Shown piece by piece: positions 51,571 to 60,918 of a stretch of 64,000 nt of DNA (the stretch's first letter is position 1; the number at the start of each line of letters is the position of its first letter). This stretch comes from Undibacterium sp049340185 (GTDB lineage Bacteria; Pseudomonadota; Gammaproteobacteria; Burkholderiales; Burkholderiaceae_D): positions 1 to 64,000 of the forward strand of contig NZ_JBMPPC010000008.1 in assembly GCF_049340185.1 (NCBI RefSeq), written 5' to 3'. Under the pieces are notes generated by a model. The model did not search any database, was not told where the DNA came from, and worked only from the letters and a program-made list of their open reading frames with translations. Position numbers and translations under genes: made by a program.

Positions 51571-52023
51571 TTATTCTGCGGCGGGGCTTTCATCCAGCTT
51601 GTCGAGCTTGTCCGCTGTGACGGCTGGTTCGCCAGCGGGCTTGGCACTTTGCTGTTTGGCGAGGCGGATGATGGTATTGCGGATCGACGTCAGGACGGCG
51701 ACTGAATTAAACGGTTTCACGATAAAACCCTGAACACCGCGCTGCTTGGCGGCCTCCAGCGTTTGTGCATCAATCTTTGCCGAGACCAAAAAAACCAGAG
51801 CCTTGGGTATCTCGGCGCGGATGGTATCGAGCACGGTTAATCCGTCCTGATCGGTTTCGCCGATATCGACACAAATTACCTGGGGCCTGAGCTTGACCAT
51901 GCGCGCCAGGGATGCGGGGCTGATGTTGCCGTCACCGATCACTTCATGACCGCCGTTGGTCAATACCGAACTCAGCAAATTACGTGCGACCGCTTGATTA
52001 TCTAGGATGACCGCTTTTAGCAT
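51571..52023 (-). CDS. Stand-alone receiver-domain response regulator
   Basis: CheY-like receiver with a short polar C-terminal tail (150 aa from the chosen start). The phosphorylation site is Asp53 (VICVDIGETDQDG), with Ser81 and Lys103 (GFIVKPFNS). The acidic pocket is reduced: the N-terminal block reads LDNQ rather than the usual DD pair, so metal binding may be altered. The frame extends 11 codons upstream to 52056, but MLKAVILDNQ is the natural start of a receiver. It lies 118 bp upstream of nothing obvious: the kinase gene is divergent in time but on the same strand downstream. No output domain. Confidence 0.82.
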   Translation of the reverse strand: MLKAVILDNQAVARNLLSSVLTNGGHEVIGDGNISPASLARMVKLRPQVICVDIGETDQDGLTVLDTIRAEIPKALVFLVSAKIDAQTLEAAKQRGVQGFIVKPFNSVAVLTSIRNTIIRLAKQQSAKPAGEPAVTADKLDKLDESPAAE

Positions 52024-52056
52024 GGCAGATAGGATTTGTGGTGTCAGAAACATCAT

Positions 52057-52290
52057 AAATCAAAAGCATCGACTTGTGCCAATTTGTACCAGGTACATGG
52101 CGATTACCCATACTAGGGAAGAGTATGTCTAACAACACATCGGTTCCGCTTATAAACAGTGCGGAATTAAAGATGGCGTCAACATACTCCCCCTATTTAT
52201 CACCATTCACCACTCTTATAGTAGCAAACTGAGCTAGTGACAGGACACCAGAGCGCTGCTCCAGCCCCGGTTTGGGACTTGGTTTGATGC
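52057..52290. other. Intergenic region with second copy of the 17-bp motif
   Basis: Contains AACATACTCCCCCTATT at 52181-52197 followed by TAGTAGC at 52219-52225, the same arrangement as at 11536-11581. No gene seen. Confidence 0.7.
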
Positions 52291-54810
52291 TTATTTTGTT
52301 GTCTCAACTGGCGGCGGGGCATTTTTTACATGGTTGTCCAGCCAGCGATCCTGCTCCCACAGCATCTGCAAAATCGATTCACGCGCACGGTAGGCGTGGC
52401 TCTCGTTTGGCAGCATGACGAGCTTGGTGACTGCCCCCAGACCTTGCAGAGCCTGATACATGCGCTCGCTCTGGATAGGGAAGGTGCCGGAATTATTATC
52501 CTGCTCGCCATGGATAAACAAAATCGGATCCTTGATCTGATTCGCAAAATTGAATGGTGCCATGGCCTGATACACGTCTTTCGCTTCCCAAAAATTTCTG
52601 TCCTCCGATTGAAAACCAAAGGGCGTCAGGCTGCGGTTGTAGGCACCTGAGCGGGCAATCCCGGCACGGAACAATCGCGTATGCGCCAGCAGATTCGCGG
52701 TCATAAACGCACCGTAGCTATGACCGCCAATCGCGATCTTGTTACGGTCCGCCACGCCCAGCCGCACGACCTCGTTGACGGCAGCCTCAGCATCCATTTT
52801 GAGTTGCGGCAGATAGGTGTCATTCGGTTCTTGTTTGCCTTCCCCAACGATCGGCATTGCCGGATGATCAAGCACGGTGTAACCGCGTGCCAGCATAATT
52901 TGCGGCCCCCAGTAACTGATACGGTTAAATTTATAAGGCGAATCTTTGACCTGTCCTGCTGCTGAGGCAGATTTGAATTCTTCCGGATAAGCCCACATCA
53001 GCATGGGTCTTGGTCCGTCACGTTTGGGGTCGTAACCAGGCGGCAGATACAAGGTCGCCGACAGCGCAACGCCATCAGTGCGGGTGTAATTGATCTGCTG
53101 TTTTTGTACCCCTTTAAATTGCGGCGTCGGATGCGGAAATTGCGTCAATGCGCGCGGCTCAGCCTTACCCGTGAGATCGCGTAAGTAAAAATTAGGCCGC
53201 TCATCGCTGGCTTCCCGGCTGGTGATGACCTGCTTGCCAGCGTCATCCAGTACTGTCAATACATGCTCGTAATACGGTGCGGCAGAACGCCACAGGCGCG
53301 TGCTTTGTCGGGTCTTCATGTCAAAGCGATCGAGGAAAGGACGATCGCCCTCAGGACTGGCACCGGCACCGATCAGGAACAGACTGTGACCGTCCGCCGC
53401 CGTACGCAGCACAGCACGGCCAAACTCATTGATACGCTTGGACGGACTGCCGGGATCCGCATAACGGTCCTCAGATTTATACGAAAACATCAACTCGGGC
53501 GGCGCGGACTGTGCCTGTTGCGCTGGCGATCCGGGCGAGATCCGCCAGGTCTTGAGGTCACGGGTCTTCCACCAGTATTCCGTTATCAGAGCAAGATCAT
53601 CCCGTCCCCAGTCCACATCTGCAAAACGTGTTGCCAGATCTTGTAATTTTTGTGGTGCGGCGTCGAACGGGGCGGCTTGCTGAAACAGACTGTCGCGGAT
53701 TTTCGCCTCGACATTCGGATCGCCTCCGTCCTGCGCCTCGGCCCAATATAAGGTTGCAGGCTGATCGCTGCGCCAGCCGTAATTACGCGGACCGGTCTGT
53801 ACCGCATCGTTGCCCGGCGGCAGGCGATCACGTAATGGGCGCTCGGTCATGGTTTTCAGTTTTTTCCCTTGCATATCCCACATCTCGATCAGTTGCGGAA
53901 AACGTGAAATCGGCAGCATGTTGGAATACGGACGACGCAGCTGTGTCGCCAGAATATATTGACCGTCCGGAGAAGATTGTGCCGCCAGCAAAACCGTAGC
54001 CTGACCGATACGTTGTACCTCGCCTTTAGTAGTGACGACGGCAAGCTGGCTTTGCAATTGCCAATCCAGCAGATCGGCGTCGGCAGGGGATTTCAGCATG
54101 TCGGGGTAGGTGCGGTTTTGGGTGACTTTGCCACCCAGACTTTCTTGCGTATTCGGACCGGCCGGTGCGATGGGCGCGACGGGGGCCGCAGCCTGTTTCA
54201 GCGGATTCAGGCGCACCAGCAATTTTTGTGGAGCCTCTGCTTTATCAGCATGGCTGAGGCCGTTCAGCCAGCTAAATCCGGCTCCCGCGACGGCATTCAA
54301 CGGTTCTTTGATCAGGCGATAGGCACTGGCCTTGTCAACATCCAGCAACCATAACTCAACACCCGTGTCGCTCCAGCGACTAAAGGCAATCCAGCGTTCG
54401 TCTGCCGACCAGGCGGTATCGGCGATACGCGGATTGGCAGGCAGCCCGGTGACATTGCGTATCTTGCCGGAAGCCACATCCAGCAAAGACATGCCGTCAC
54501 CAAACTCAAACCGACTGGCAGCGCGGAGTTTGCTGTTAATACGCAAACCTGCCAGCTTCAGCTCCGGTTGCGCGACATCGACAATCCCGGGCAAGCCAGG
54601 CAAATTCACCAGCAAGGCGAGTTTACGTTGCGGCCCCATCTGGAATGACGGGCCACGCGGTGCATCAACCACGGCTTGTAATTCGGCGGCAGGTAACTGA
54701 TAAGTAGTATTCACGGCAGGACTTTCGGCGGCGCTTGCTGAGGCGGACAACACCAGACTGAGGCCTGTCAGCAGCGGTAAAAATAATTGAATCGGGGTGG
54801 AAACCATCAT
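52291..54810 (-). CDS. Exported S9-family serine peptidase (prolyl oligopeptidase fold)
   Basis: Periplasmic peptidase (839 aa) with a Sec signal peptide (LLTGLSLVLSASASAAES). An N-terminal beta-propeller (~60-560) is followed by the alpha/beta hydrolase domain. The catalytic triad is Ser698 (GGHSYGAFM), Asp near 771 (HGEQDNNSG) and His805 (NESHAYR). The GHSYGAFM form and length place it near glutamyl-endopeptidase-like S9 enzymes. It is followed by the M16 peptidase pair in the same orientation upstream, suggesting a periplasmic peptide-degradation group, although 184 bp separate them. Confidence 0.9.
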   Translation of the reverse strand: MMVSTPIQLFLPLLTGLSLVLSASASAAESPAVNTTYQLPAAELQAVVDAPRGPSFQMGPQRKLALLVNLPGLPGIVDVAQPELKLAGLRINSKLRAASRFEFGDGMSLLDVASGKIRNVTGLPANPRIADTAWSADERWIAFSRWSDTGVELWLLDVDKASAYRLIKEPLNAVAGAGFSWLNGLSHADKAEAPQKLLVRLNPLKQAAAPVAPIAPAGPNTQESLGGKVTQNRTYPDMLKSPADADLLDWQLQSQLAVVTTKGEVQRIGQATVLLAAQSSPDGQYILATQLRRPYSNMLPISRFPQLIEMWDMQGKKLKTMTERPLRDRLPPGNDAVQTGPRNYGWRSDQPATLYWAEAQDGGDPNVEAKIRDSLFQQAAPFDAAPQKLQDLATRFADVDWGRDDLALITEYWWKTRDLKTWRISPGSPAQQAQSAPPELMFSYKSEDRYADPGSPSKRINEFGRAVLRTAADGHSLFLIGAGASPEGDRPFLDRFDMKTRQSTRLWRSAAPYYEHVLTVLDDAGKQVITSREASDERPNFYLRDLTGKAEPRALTQFPHPTPQFKGVQKQQINYTRTDGVALSATLYLPPGYDPKRDGPRPMLMWAYPEEFKSASAAGQVKDSPYKFNRISYWGPQIMLARGYTVLDHPAMPIVGEGKQEPNDTYLPQLKMDAEAAVNEVVRLGVADRNKIAIGGHSYGAFMTANLLAHTRLFRAGIARSGAYNRSLTPFGFQSEDRNFWEAKDVYQAMAPFNFANQIKDPILFIHGEQDNNSGTFPIQSERMYQALQGLGAVTKLVMLPNESHAYRARESILQMLWEQDRWLDNHVKNAPPPVETTK

Positions 54811-54994
54811 GATAATGCCTCGAAAAAGAAAAGACGGCAGTAAGCTGCCGCCGGTGCCTTTGTTAACGTCGCCTTGGGTCAGGATCAGGGTCGAATTAAA
54901 TACAAATTAGGTTCTGCAAACAGATCAACCGAGCCTTGAAGCACGACGGATCAATGCGGAGAACGCTGTCAGACGCCTCGGCATTGACATGCCT

Positions 54995-56437
54995 TTATTT
55001 CGTCACAAGCGGTGCGAAACCATTCGCCGTAATATCCAGCTCAGTGACCTCGCCGTACTGAGCCGCAATACCACGTATCGCTTCTGCCTTGCCGATTAAC
55101 AATAATTGCAGCTTATCTTTAGGGAAGTGCTTATCCACTAATTGCTTGGCTTTTTCTGGCGTCAGACTGTCGACGTCGCGCATGAAATTGTCGATCTGTT
55201 CGCGACCGACTCTGGCGACATACATTTCACTCAGCAAACCAGACAATTGCTGATTGGTTTCAAAGCGTGGCGGATATTGTCCTTTGACATAGGCCTTGGC
55301 AGAATCCAGCGTTGCTGCATCAATGCCCTTATTCCACAGACGCTGATAGGTTTTGTAGGCCAATGCCAGTGCGGCCTCGGTTTTTGGCGTGGCCGTAAAA
55401 CTCGATACGGCAAAGGTTCCAGCCTGAGATAGCGGAGAAAACGCACTGTTTGCGCCATAAGTCAGGCCAGAATTAACGCGTAATTCGTCGTTTAACCAAG
55501 AGGTAAAGCGACCACCCAGAATCGTATTCAGTACTTGCAGCGGTACATAGTCAGGATCGTTGCGGGCGATCCCTGCGCCACCGAACAGGAAGGTGGTTTC
55601 AACCGCATCAGATTTATTCACCAGCCAGACCCGTGCTTTGTCAGCCTGCACTTTGCCATTGTCGGCAGGCTTGGGCAGAGTACCTGCTGATTGCCATTTG
55701 CCGAATAGATTTTCCAGTTGCGCACGCATTGCCGTGGCCTTGAAATCACCGACGATGACGAGTGCCGCATTATCGGGACGATAGAAGTTTTGATGAAATA
55801 GTTGTGCATCGACGGTTTGCAATGCGGTGACGCTGCTCACCGTTCCGCTACCGGCATTCGCATAGGCACCGCTGCCAAATAACATACTGCGGAAATAGTT
55901 CTGCGTGACGTTGCGCGGACTCTCTTTCATTTGCTTGAGACCATCGACCGTACGCGAACGTAGTTTGCCAAATTCTTCTGCGTCAAATTGTGGATGCTGA
56001 AGCACATCTGCAAAAATCGGCATCAGCACTGCGGCATCGTCTTTGGCAAAATCAGCGACCAGCGACGTTGATTCTGTTCCGGTTGCGCTGCTGATTCTTG
56101 CTCCGCGAAAATCGAAACTTTGATCGATCGTTTTTTTATCAAATCTGGCGCTACCAAGTAATAAAGCGTCTCCGGTCAGATTAGCGAGACCGTTCTGCTG
56201 TGCGTCACTGACCGCTCCGGCTTTGATTACGGCACGTACCGCAATTAAGGGAACATCATGGCGCTCCATCAAATAGATGGTCAGGCCGTTCGATAGTTTG
56301 CTGGTTTCAAATGCCGGTAAGCGAAAATCAGCCGCATTGGCCGATGTCATCACAGTCGCCGCGCTCAGCAAGACCACGGACGTCATGCCCGGCACCAGAA
56401 TATTGAGTAATTTATTAGTCATTGTCTTATTCCTCAC
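54995..56437 (-). CDS. M16-family peptidase homologue lacking the catalytic motif
   Basis: Exported M16 protein (480 aa; signal peptide VLLSAATVMTSANA). Two M16 halves are recognisable (LSNGLTIYLMERHDVPLIAV, then FYRPDNAALVIVGDF). In place of the zinc motif HxxEH the sequence has NGLANLTGDALLLGS, so it is not itself a metallopeptidase. It overlaps the active M16 gene by 11 bp. The inactive/active heterodimer arrangement is known for bacterial M16B pairs, where this subunit shapes the substrate cavity. Confidence 0.9.
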   Translation of the reverse strand: MRNKTMTNKLLNILVPGMTSVVLLSAATVMTSANAADFRLPAFETSKLSNGLTIYLMERHDVPLIAVRAVIKAGAVSDAQQNGLANLTGDALLLGSARFDKKTIDQSFDFRGARISSATGTESTSLVADFAKDDAAVLMPIFADVLQHPQFDAEEFGKLRSRTVDGLKQMKESPRNVTQNYFRSMLFGSGAYANAGSGTVSSVTALQTVDAQLFHQNFYRPDNAALVIVGDFKATAMRAQLENLFGKWQSAGTLPKPADNGKVQADKARVWLVNKSDAVETTFLFGGAGIARNDPDYVPLQVLNTILGGRFTSWLNDELRVNSGLTYGANSAFSPLSQAGTFAVSSFTATPKTEAALALAYKTYQRLWNKGIDAATLDSAKAYVKGQYPPRFETNQQLSGLLSEMYVARVGREQIDNFMRDVDSLTPEKAKQLVDKHFPKDKLQLLLIGKAEAIRGIAAQYGEVTELDITANGFAPLVTK

Positions 56438-57755
56438 TTGCCGCTAATACACCGACGGTGCGTTGTGATTTTTTGAAATATGTTGCAGCGACATTTTTGA
56501 TGTCGGCCACACTCAGTTTGCGATAGGCATCCGGCGCTTCAAAAGATTTTTTGAAGTCGCCGAAATACACTTCATATTCACCGAGCTGGGCGGCTTTTCC
56601 ATTAATGGTTTCCTGTGCGCGGTAAAAATTCAGTAGCTTCTGATTTTTCACTTTTTGCAATTCGTCTTCACTGACACCGTCTTTAATCAGCTTGTCGAGC
56701 TCAGCTAACAGCGCCTGCTCTACTTTGCCAGCCGGCACTTTGTTCGCGGCGACGGCAAAGAAATTGAATAGACCAGGATCAAAAGCTTTGCCATGATCGG
56801 CACCGACACTGGTTGCCAGACGTGTATCTACCAGTGCCTTGTACAGGCGCGAGGTTTTACCATCGGTCAGGATGCTGGATAAAACGCTGAGTGCGTAGTA
56901 GTCAGGATGATTGGTCGCCGGCATCTTATAAGACACCATCAGATTCGCGCTGGTGGCAGACTCTTTGAGGACAAACACACGACGCTCGCCTTTTTGCTCA
57001 GGCTCGACGGTCCGTACTGCCGGAGGCAAGGCACGCTGCGGAATTTTGGCAAAATACTGTTCTGCCAGACGTTTGACTTCATCAACTTTAACATCGCCAA
57101 CAATGACGGCGACCGCATTGTTCGGCGCGTAGTAGACATTGAAATAGCGTTGCAGGTCGTCTTGTGTCCAGGCTTTGATATCGGACTCATGACCGATGGT
57201 CGGAATCGCATAAGTATGTGCGGTAAAGGCAGCCGAATAGACCTCTCCCCACAAAGCGCGCAGATTCGAATTCTCCAGGCCGGTGCTGCGTTCGGATAAG
57301 ACCACGCCGCGTTCACTCTCAACCATTTTTGGATCGATCGACAGATTCGCGATACGGTCGCTTTCCAGATCAAATATCGTCGGCAATGCCGCCGCCGGGA
57401 ACCAGTCCTGATATACCGTCAGGTCGTTATTGGTATAGGCATTATTGGCACCGCCACTGGCCTCCATGACGCGATCAAACTGTTTGGGACCAAATTTTTT
57501 TGAACCATTGAACATCATGTGTTCAAAGAAGTGCGACAAGCCGGTGATGCCCGGTACTTCATTACGCGATCCGACTTTCCAGTAGGTGTACATATTCGCG
57601 TTCGGGATGGTACTGCTCTCCAACACCAGAAATTTCATACCATTCGGCAAAGTAAAGGTTTTGACCTGATCGGCACTCAGTGCCTGGGCACTGCCCGCCA
57701 GACCAGCCATGCTCACTAGCAGACTGCCGGAGACAAGTAGGGTTTTCCACTTCAT
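56427..57755 (-). CDS. M16-family zinc metallopeptidase (active subunit)
   Basis: Exported M16 peptidase (442 aa; signal peptide LLVSGSLLVSMAGLAGSAQA). The inverted zinc motif HFFEH is at residues 75-79, with the distal Glu expected in the ESERGVVLSERS segment about 75 residues later. The substrate-wall segment ASGGANNAYTNNDLTVYQDW is present. It is upstream of and overlapping the inactive partner gene, so the two should be made in equal amounts and act as a heterodimer on periplasmic peptides. A 12-bp-period repeat precedes the start codon. Confidence 0.93.
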   Translation of the reverse strand: MKWKTLLVSGSLLVSMAGLAGSAQALSADQVKTFTLPNGMKFLVLESSTIPNANMYTYWKVGSRNEVPGITGLSHFFEHMMFNGSKKFGPKQFDRVMEASGGANNAYTNNDLTVYQDWFPAAALPTIFDLESDRIANLSIDPKMVESERGVVLSERSTGLENSNLRALWGEVYSAAFTAHTYAIPTIGHESDIKAWTQDDLQRYFNVYYAPNNAVAVIVGDVKVDEVKRLAEQYFAKIPQRALPPAVRTVEPEQKGERRVFVLKESATSANLMVSYKMPATNHPDYYALSVLSSILTDGKTSRLYKALVDTRLATSVGADHGKAFDPGLFNFFAVAANKVPAGKVEQALLAELDKLIKDGVSEDELQKVKNQKLLNFYRAQETINGKAAQLGEYEVYFGDFKKSFEAPDAYRKLSVADIKNVAATYFKKSQRTVGVLAASEE

Positions 57756-57771
57756 CTTGATGTCCTTTTTT

Positions 57772-57824
57772 GTTGATATTGTTATTAATACGTTGTTGAT
57801 ATTTTTGTTGATGTCTTTGTTGAT
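57772..57824. repeat. GTTGAT repeats with 12-bp period in the M16 leader
   Basis: GTTGAT occurs at 57772, 57795, 57807 and 57819; the last three are exactly 12 bp apart and the first is 23 bp away with a degenerate unit between. They lie 17-69 bp upstream of the M16 start codon, inside the likely 5' leader. Confidence 0.6.
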
Positions 57825-57936
57825 AAAGCGATGCTCTTATTGGAACGGAAGGACGCAGATTCGTTCCGTCCTTTTGTACTTCATTCGCATTGGACTTACG
57901 GACTTACACAGAAACTAAAACCTCTCACCACAAATG

Positions 57937-57963
57937 TACGGAGACACAGAGAAAAGACAGGAG
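57937..57963 (+). repeat. Dispersed repeat unit A, copy 2
   Basis: 27-bp unit matching 25961-25987 (opposite strand) with one mismatch. Confidence 0.75.
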
Positions 57964-57995
57964 TAAGCGACTTCATGGAATACCGATTAAAGGGC

Positions 57996-58023
57996 TTTTA
58001 GAAATTCACAAAACGAATCCGCA
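57996..58023 (+). repeat. Dispersed repeat unit B, copy 2
   Basis: TTTTAGAAATTCACAAAAC and the following ATCCGCA match 26069-26097 on the same strand. Confidence 0.65.
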
Positions 58024-58146
58024 AGCAGAATGCGCCTGTTGGCGCAAAAACCCTTGGAAAGCCCCATCCAGCCTACGGATTCAATGTATAGGGTGGCCAG
58101 CAAGCGGTCATTTTGCATAAATCCTCACCTGGTAAAGATTGCGTGT

Positions 58147-58821
58147 CTAGTCGTCAGTCATCCAAAAAAAAACCATGGTCAGGCGTTTGCTCTGGTCGTC
58201 ATGACCAAAATAACGGGTCGCGCTGTGCACCAGATTGGCTTTGTACACGATCAGCCTGTTGTACACATTCCTGACACGCAAATCCTCTTTCCAGGCTTGT
58301 GGGGGTAAAAACCTGACGTTTAGGGCATCGACCAAGTTCCTGTGCGGTGCGGGACACAGATTACCGCTCAGAGTACCGTCGGGATAACGCAAGCGAAATA
58401 CACTGGTACCAGCATCCTCCGGCGCATCGGGATTGAGATAAATGACCGCGGCATAGCGGCAAAATACCCGGCTATCCGTATGAGGACGGGCCACGCTCTC
58501 GGTCTCGCCGACCATTTGCGCGACATTGTGATCCAGCTTGAGTCCGCCCGGTGCTGTGGTGACCCACAATTTGTCTTTGCCTGTCGCGGCTTTCACCCAA
58601 TTTTCGATGCCATTAATTTCATCCGGCAGCAGCGCCTCATGTACGCGTTTGCCCGGCCAGGTCTCTTGCGCGTAGGGTAAACCCAATTGCCAGTCATCGC
58701 GCGCCAGAATACGCGCCCTGACCGCGTCGGGATTAGCCAGCGCGTTGTCTAATATCCAGTAATCCCGCCCCTCTTCTAACTGGACATACGGTAAAGAAGG
58801 ACGTGGGAGCAAAGAACTCAT
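58147..58821 (-). CDS. DUF6445-like / 2-oxoglutarate-Fe(II) oxygenase-type protein
   Basis: Cytoplasmic protein (about 224 aa). RPHTDS and the later LVHSATRYFGHDDQSKRLTM look like the HxD...H facial triad and the Arg that binds 2-oxoglutarate in Fe(II) oxygenases. FRLRYPDGTLSGN lies between them. The layout fits DUF6445, a family often linked to flavin-dependent halogenases and TonB receptors, none of which is seen here. The frame is open to 58884; I take the ATG at 58821 (MSSLLPRPSLPY), though 58830 is also possible. Substrate unknown. It is divergent from the peptide transporter. Confidence 0.7.
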   Translation of the reverse strand: MSSLLPRPSLPYVQLEEGRDYWILDNALANPDAVRARILARDDWQLGLPYAQETWPGKRVHEALLPDEINGIENWVKAATGKDKLWVTTAPGGLKLDHNVAQMVGETESVARPHTDSRVFCRYAAVIYLNPDAPEDAGTSVFRLRYPDGTLSGNLCPAPHRNLVDALNVRFLPPQAWKEDLRVRNVYNRLIVYKANLVHSATRYFGHDDQSKRLTMVFFWMTDD

Positions 58822-59201
58822 GTGCAGCATCTGCCTTACAAGTGAAGAAAGAAAACCATGTGGAGCACTTCCCACAATACGCAATTTGGTAACGCTGATG
58901 AAAATCCAGTGCCAGAGTGTCAGCGAGAGTGCGGACGATTATTTCAGAGCAGTAACTAAATGGCAATGTTTATCTTTATCTAGTTTAGGTAATTGATCCA
59001 CGTTACCTGCACTTTCGCAACAATTCGCGTCTTTTATTCGACGTATTTGTTGCGACGCAACACATCTAGTTTCAGCCGCTTTTACCGGCATGTTAAGCTA
59101 CGCGCCGAATTGACTCAATTCAACTCATTTACAAGCTTTTAATGAAAATATTTTTGCGAACAACGCAAATTCTTTATCCAAAATAAATCACGGAGAGCAC
59201 T

Positions 59202-60728
59202 TTGAACAAAATTCAAACGCCAGGTGCGCACACTATCCTGGGGCATCCAGATAGTCTGTTTGTCCTGTTTTTCACAGAAATGTGGGAACGGTTTTCTTAC
59301 TACGGTATGCGCGCTTTGCTCGTGCTGTTTCTGGTCACGGAAGTGGCAAAAGGCGGCTGGGGTTGGACCCGCGCTGATGCGACAGCCTTATATGGCTGGT
59401 ACACTGGCCTGGTCTATCTGACACCGATTTTGGGCGGCTATATCGCCGATCGTATCCTCGGTAGCCGCAGAGCCGTCGTTTTGGGTGGCTTCGTGATTGC
59501 TGCCGGTCATGCGTGTTTGTTGTTTGATACACCGACCATGTTTTATACCGGTCTGGGTCTGGTGGTTGCCGGTACAGGTTTGTTTAAACCAAATATCTCG
59601 GCGATCGTTGGTCAGTTGTACACCAAGGACAATGAAGGCGGCCGCGACGGTGGTTACACACTGTTCTACATGGGCGTGAACTCCGGTGCATTCTTCGGTA
59701 TTTTGTTGTGCGGTTATATTGGCGAAAAAATCTCCTGGCCACTGGGCTTCGGTCTCGCCGGTGCCTTCATGATGCTGGGCGCGGTACAGTTCTATTTTGC
59801 TCAGGGCATTTTCGGTCAGATCGGTTTATCCAAATCGCAAAAAACTGAAGAAGTCGTGCATGAAGAAGCCGCACCACATATCGTTGCCGATCGCCTGAAA
59901 GCTATTTGCGTCTTTTCATTCTTCACGATTTTCTTCTGGTTTGCGTTTGAGCAATCCGGCGGCTCGATGACGATTTTTGCGGCGGACTACACAGATCGTA
60001 CGTTAGCCGGTACCAGCGGCATGACTTTTAAAATCATCAATACGCTGATCACGATCATCCCGACTTTCATCCTGTCCTGGTTACTGGTGAAACTATTCGG
60101 TGGTACCGCAAAAAAATACCTGATGTCCAACATATTGCTGGTGATCTGTATGGCCTTGATCTGGTCGCTGGTGATCTGGATGTTGTCACGTGAATTTTCT
60201 CTTGATCAGTCTAGCGTACCGGCCACCTGGTTCGGTGTACTGAATTCGTTCTTTATCGTGATTCTCGCGCCGATGTTTTCTAAAATCTGGGAAAAATACT
60301 GGAACCCTAGCGGTCCTGTTAAATTCGGTACTGGCTTGATTTTGCTAGGCTTAGGTTTCGCGGCTTTGTCCTACGGTTCTGCCAGCATTCCTGCCGGCGC
60401 GAAGACAGCGTCGGTAAGTATGGTGTTCCTGATCGTGGCTTATCTGTTCCATACCATGGGCGAATTGTGCATCTCCCCTGTCGGCCTGTCCTATATCAGT
60501 AAACTGGCACCGCCGCGTCTGCTGGGCCTGATGTTTGGCGTCTGGTATGTGAATACAGCCATCGCGAATAAACTTGCTGGTTTTACCGGCAGCTACATCG
60601 ATCACATTTCTGAGACTTACTCCCTGTCGACGTTCTTCCTGATTTTTACCATCATCCCGATTACAGCGGGCCTGGTATTCATGCTGCTGAATAAATGGAT
60701 GCATAAAAAAATGCACGGTATTCACTAA
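59202..60728 (+). CDS. Proton-dependent peptide transporter (POT/PTR family)
   Basis: Inner-membrane symporter (508 aa, about 14 helices) importing di- and tripeptides with protons. Helix 1 carries the family motif EMWERFSYYG (ExxERFxYY, residues 26-35), and helix 5 has FYMGVNSGAFFG. The start is a TTG at 59202 with GGAGAG (59192) as ribosome-binding site; the resulting N-terminus MNKIQTPGAHTILGHPDSLF is typical. It is monocistronic with a strong terminator. It may use peptides produced by the periplasmic S9 and M16 peptidases encoded nearby. Confidence 0.93.
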   Translation: MNKIQTPGAHTILGHPDSLFVLFFTEMWERFSYYGMRALLVLFLVTEVAKGGWGWTRADATALYGWYTGLVYLTPILGGYIADRILGSRRAVVLGGFVIAAGHACLLFDTPTMFYTGLGLVVAGTGLFKPNISAIVGQLYTKDNEGGRDGGYTLFYMGVNSGAFFGILLCGYIGEKISWPLGFGLAGAFMMLGAVQFYFAQGIFGQIGLSKSQKTEEVVHEEAAPHIVADRLKAICVFSFFTIFFWFAFEQSGGSMTIFAADYTDRTLAGTSGMTFKIINTLITIIPTFILSWLLVKLFGGTAKKYLMSNILLVICMALIWSLVIWMLSREFSLDQSSVPATWFGVLNSFFIVILAPMFSKIWEKYWNPSGPVKFGTGLILLGLGFAALSYGSASIPAGAKTASVSMVFLIVAYLFHTMGELCISPVGLSYISKLAPPRLLGLMFGVWYVNTAIANKLAGFTGSYIDHISETYSLSTFFLIFTIIPITAGLVFMLLNKWMHKKMHGIH

Positions 60729-60783
60729 CGCCATCTATCAGCTTTTGCGTTTGACATATCCTCGGAGATACCGTCTGACGCAT

Positions 60784-60821
60784 AAAAAAATCCCCGCTTA
60801 GTTTATGGCGGGGATTTTTTT
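60784..60821. terminator. Bidirectional terminator between POT transporter and thiolase genes
   Basis: A7-TCCCCGC (60784-60797) and GCGGGGA-T7 (60808-60821) form a perfect 14-bp stem with A/T tracts on both sides, serving the two convergent genes. Confidence 0.92.
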
Positions 60822-60918
60822 ATGTCTGATCAGCATTCAGCTGACACTAAACAAGATACATAAGCAACGATAGGCTAAGCAATACTGAACCGTGTTGTAC
60901 AAAATTCAGCTGCTGAAA

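Larger units (their letters stand above)
57825..58146. other. Gene-free stretch with the second copies of repeats A and B
   Basis: About 320 bp without a supported gene between the M16 leader and the end of the DUF6445-like gene. It contains repeat A at 57937-57963 and repeat B at 57996-58023. A weak hairpin GCGCC-tgtt-GGCGC lies at 58032-58045. Confidence 0.55.
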
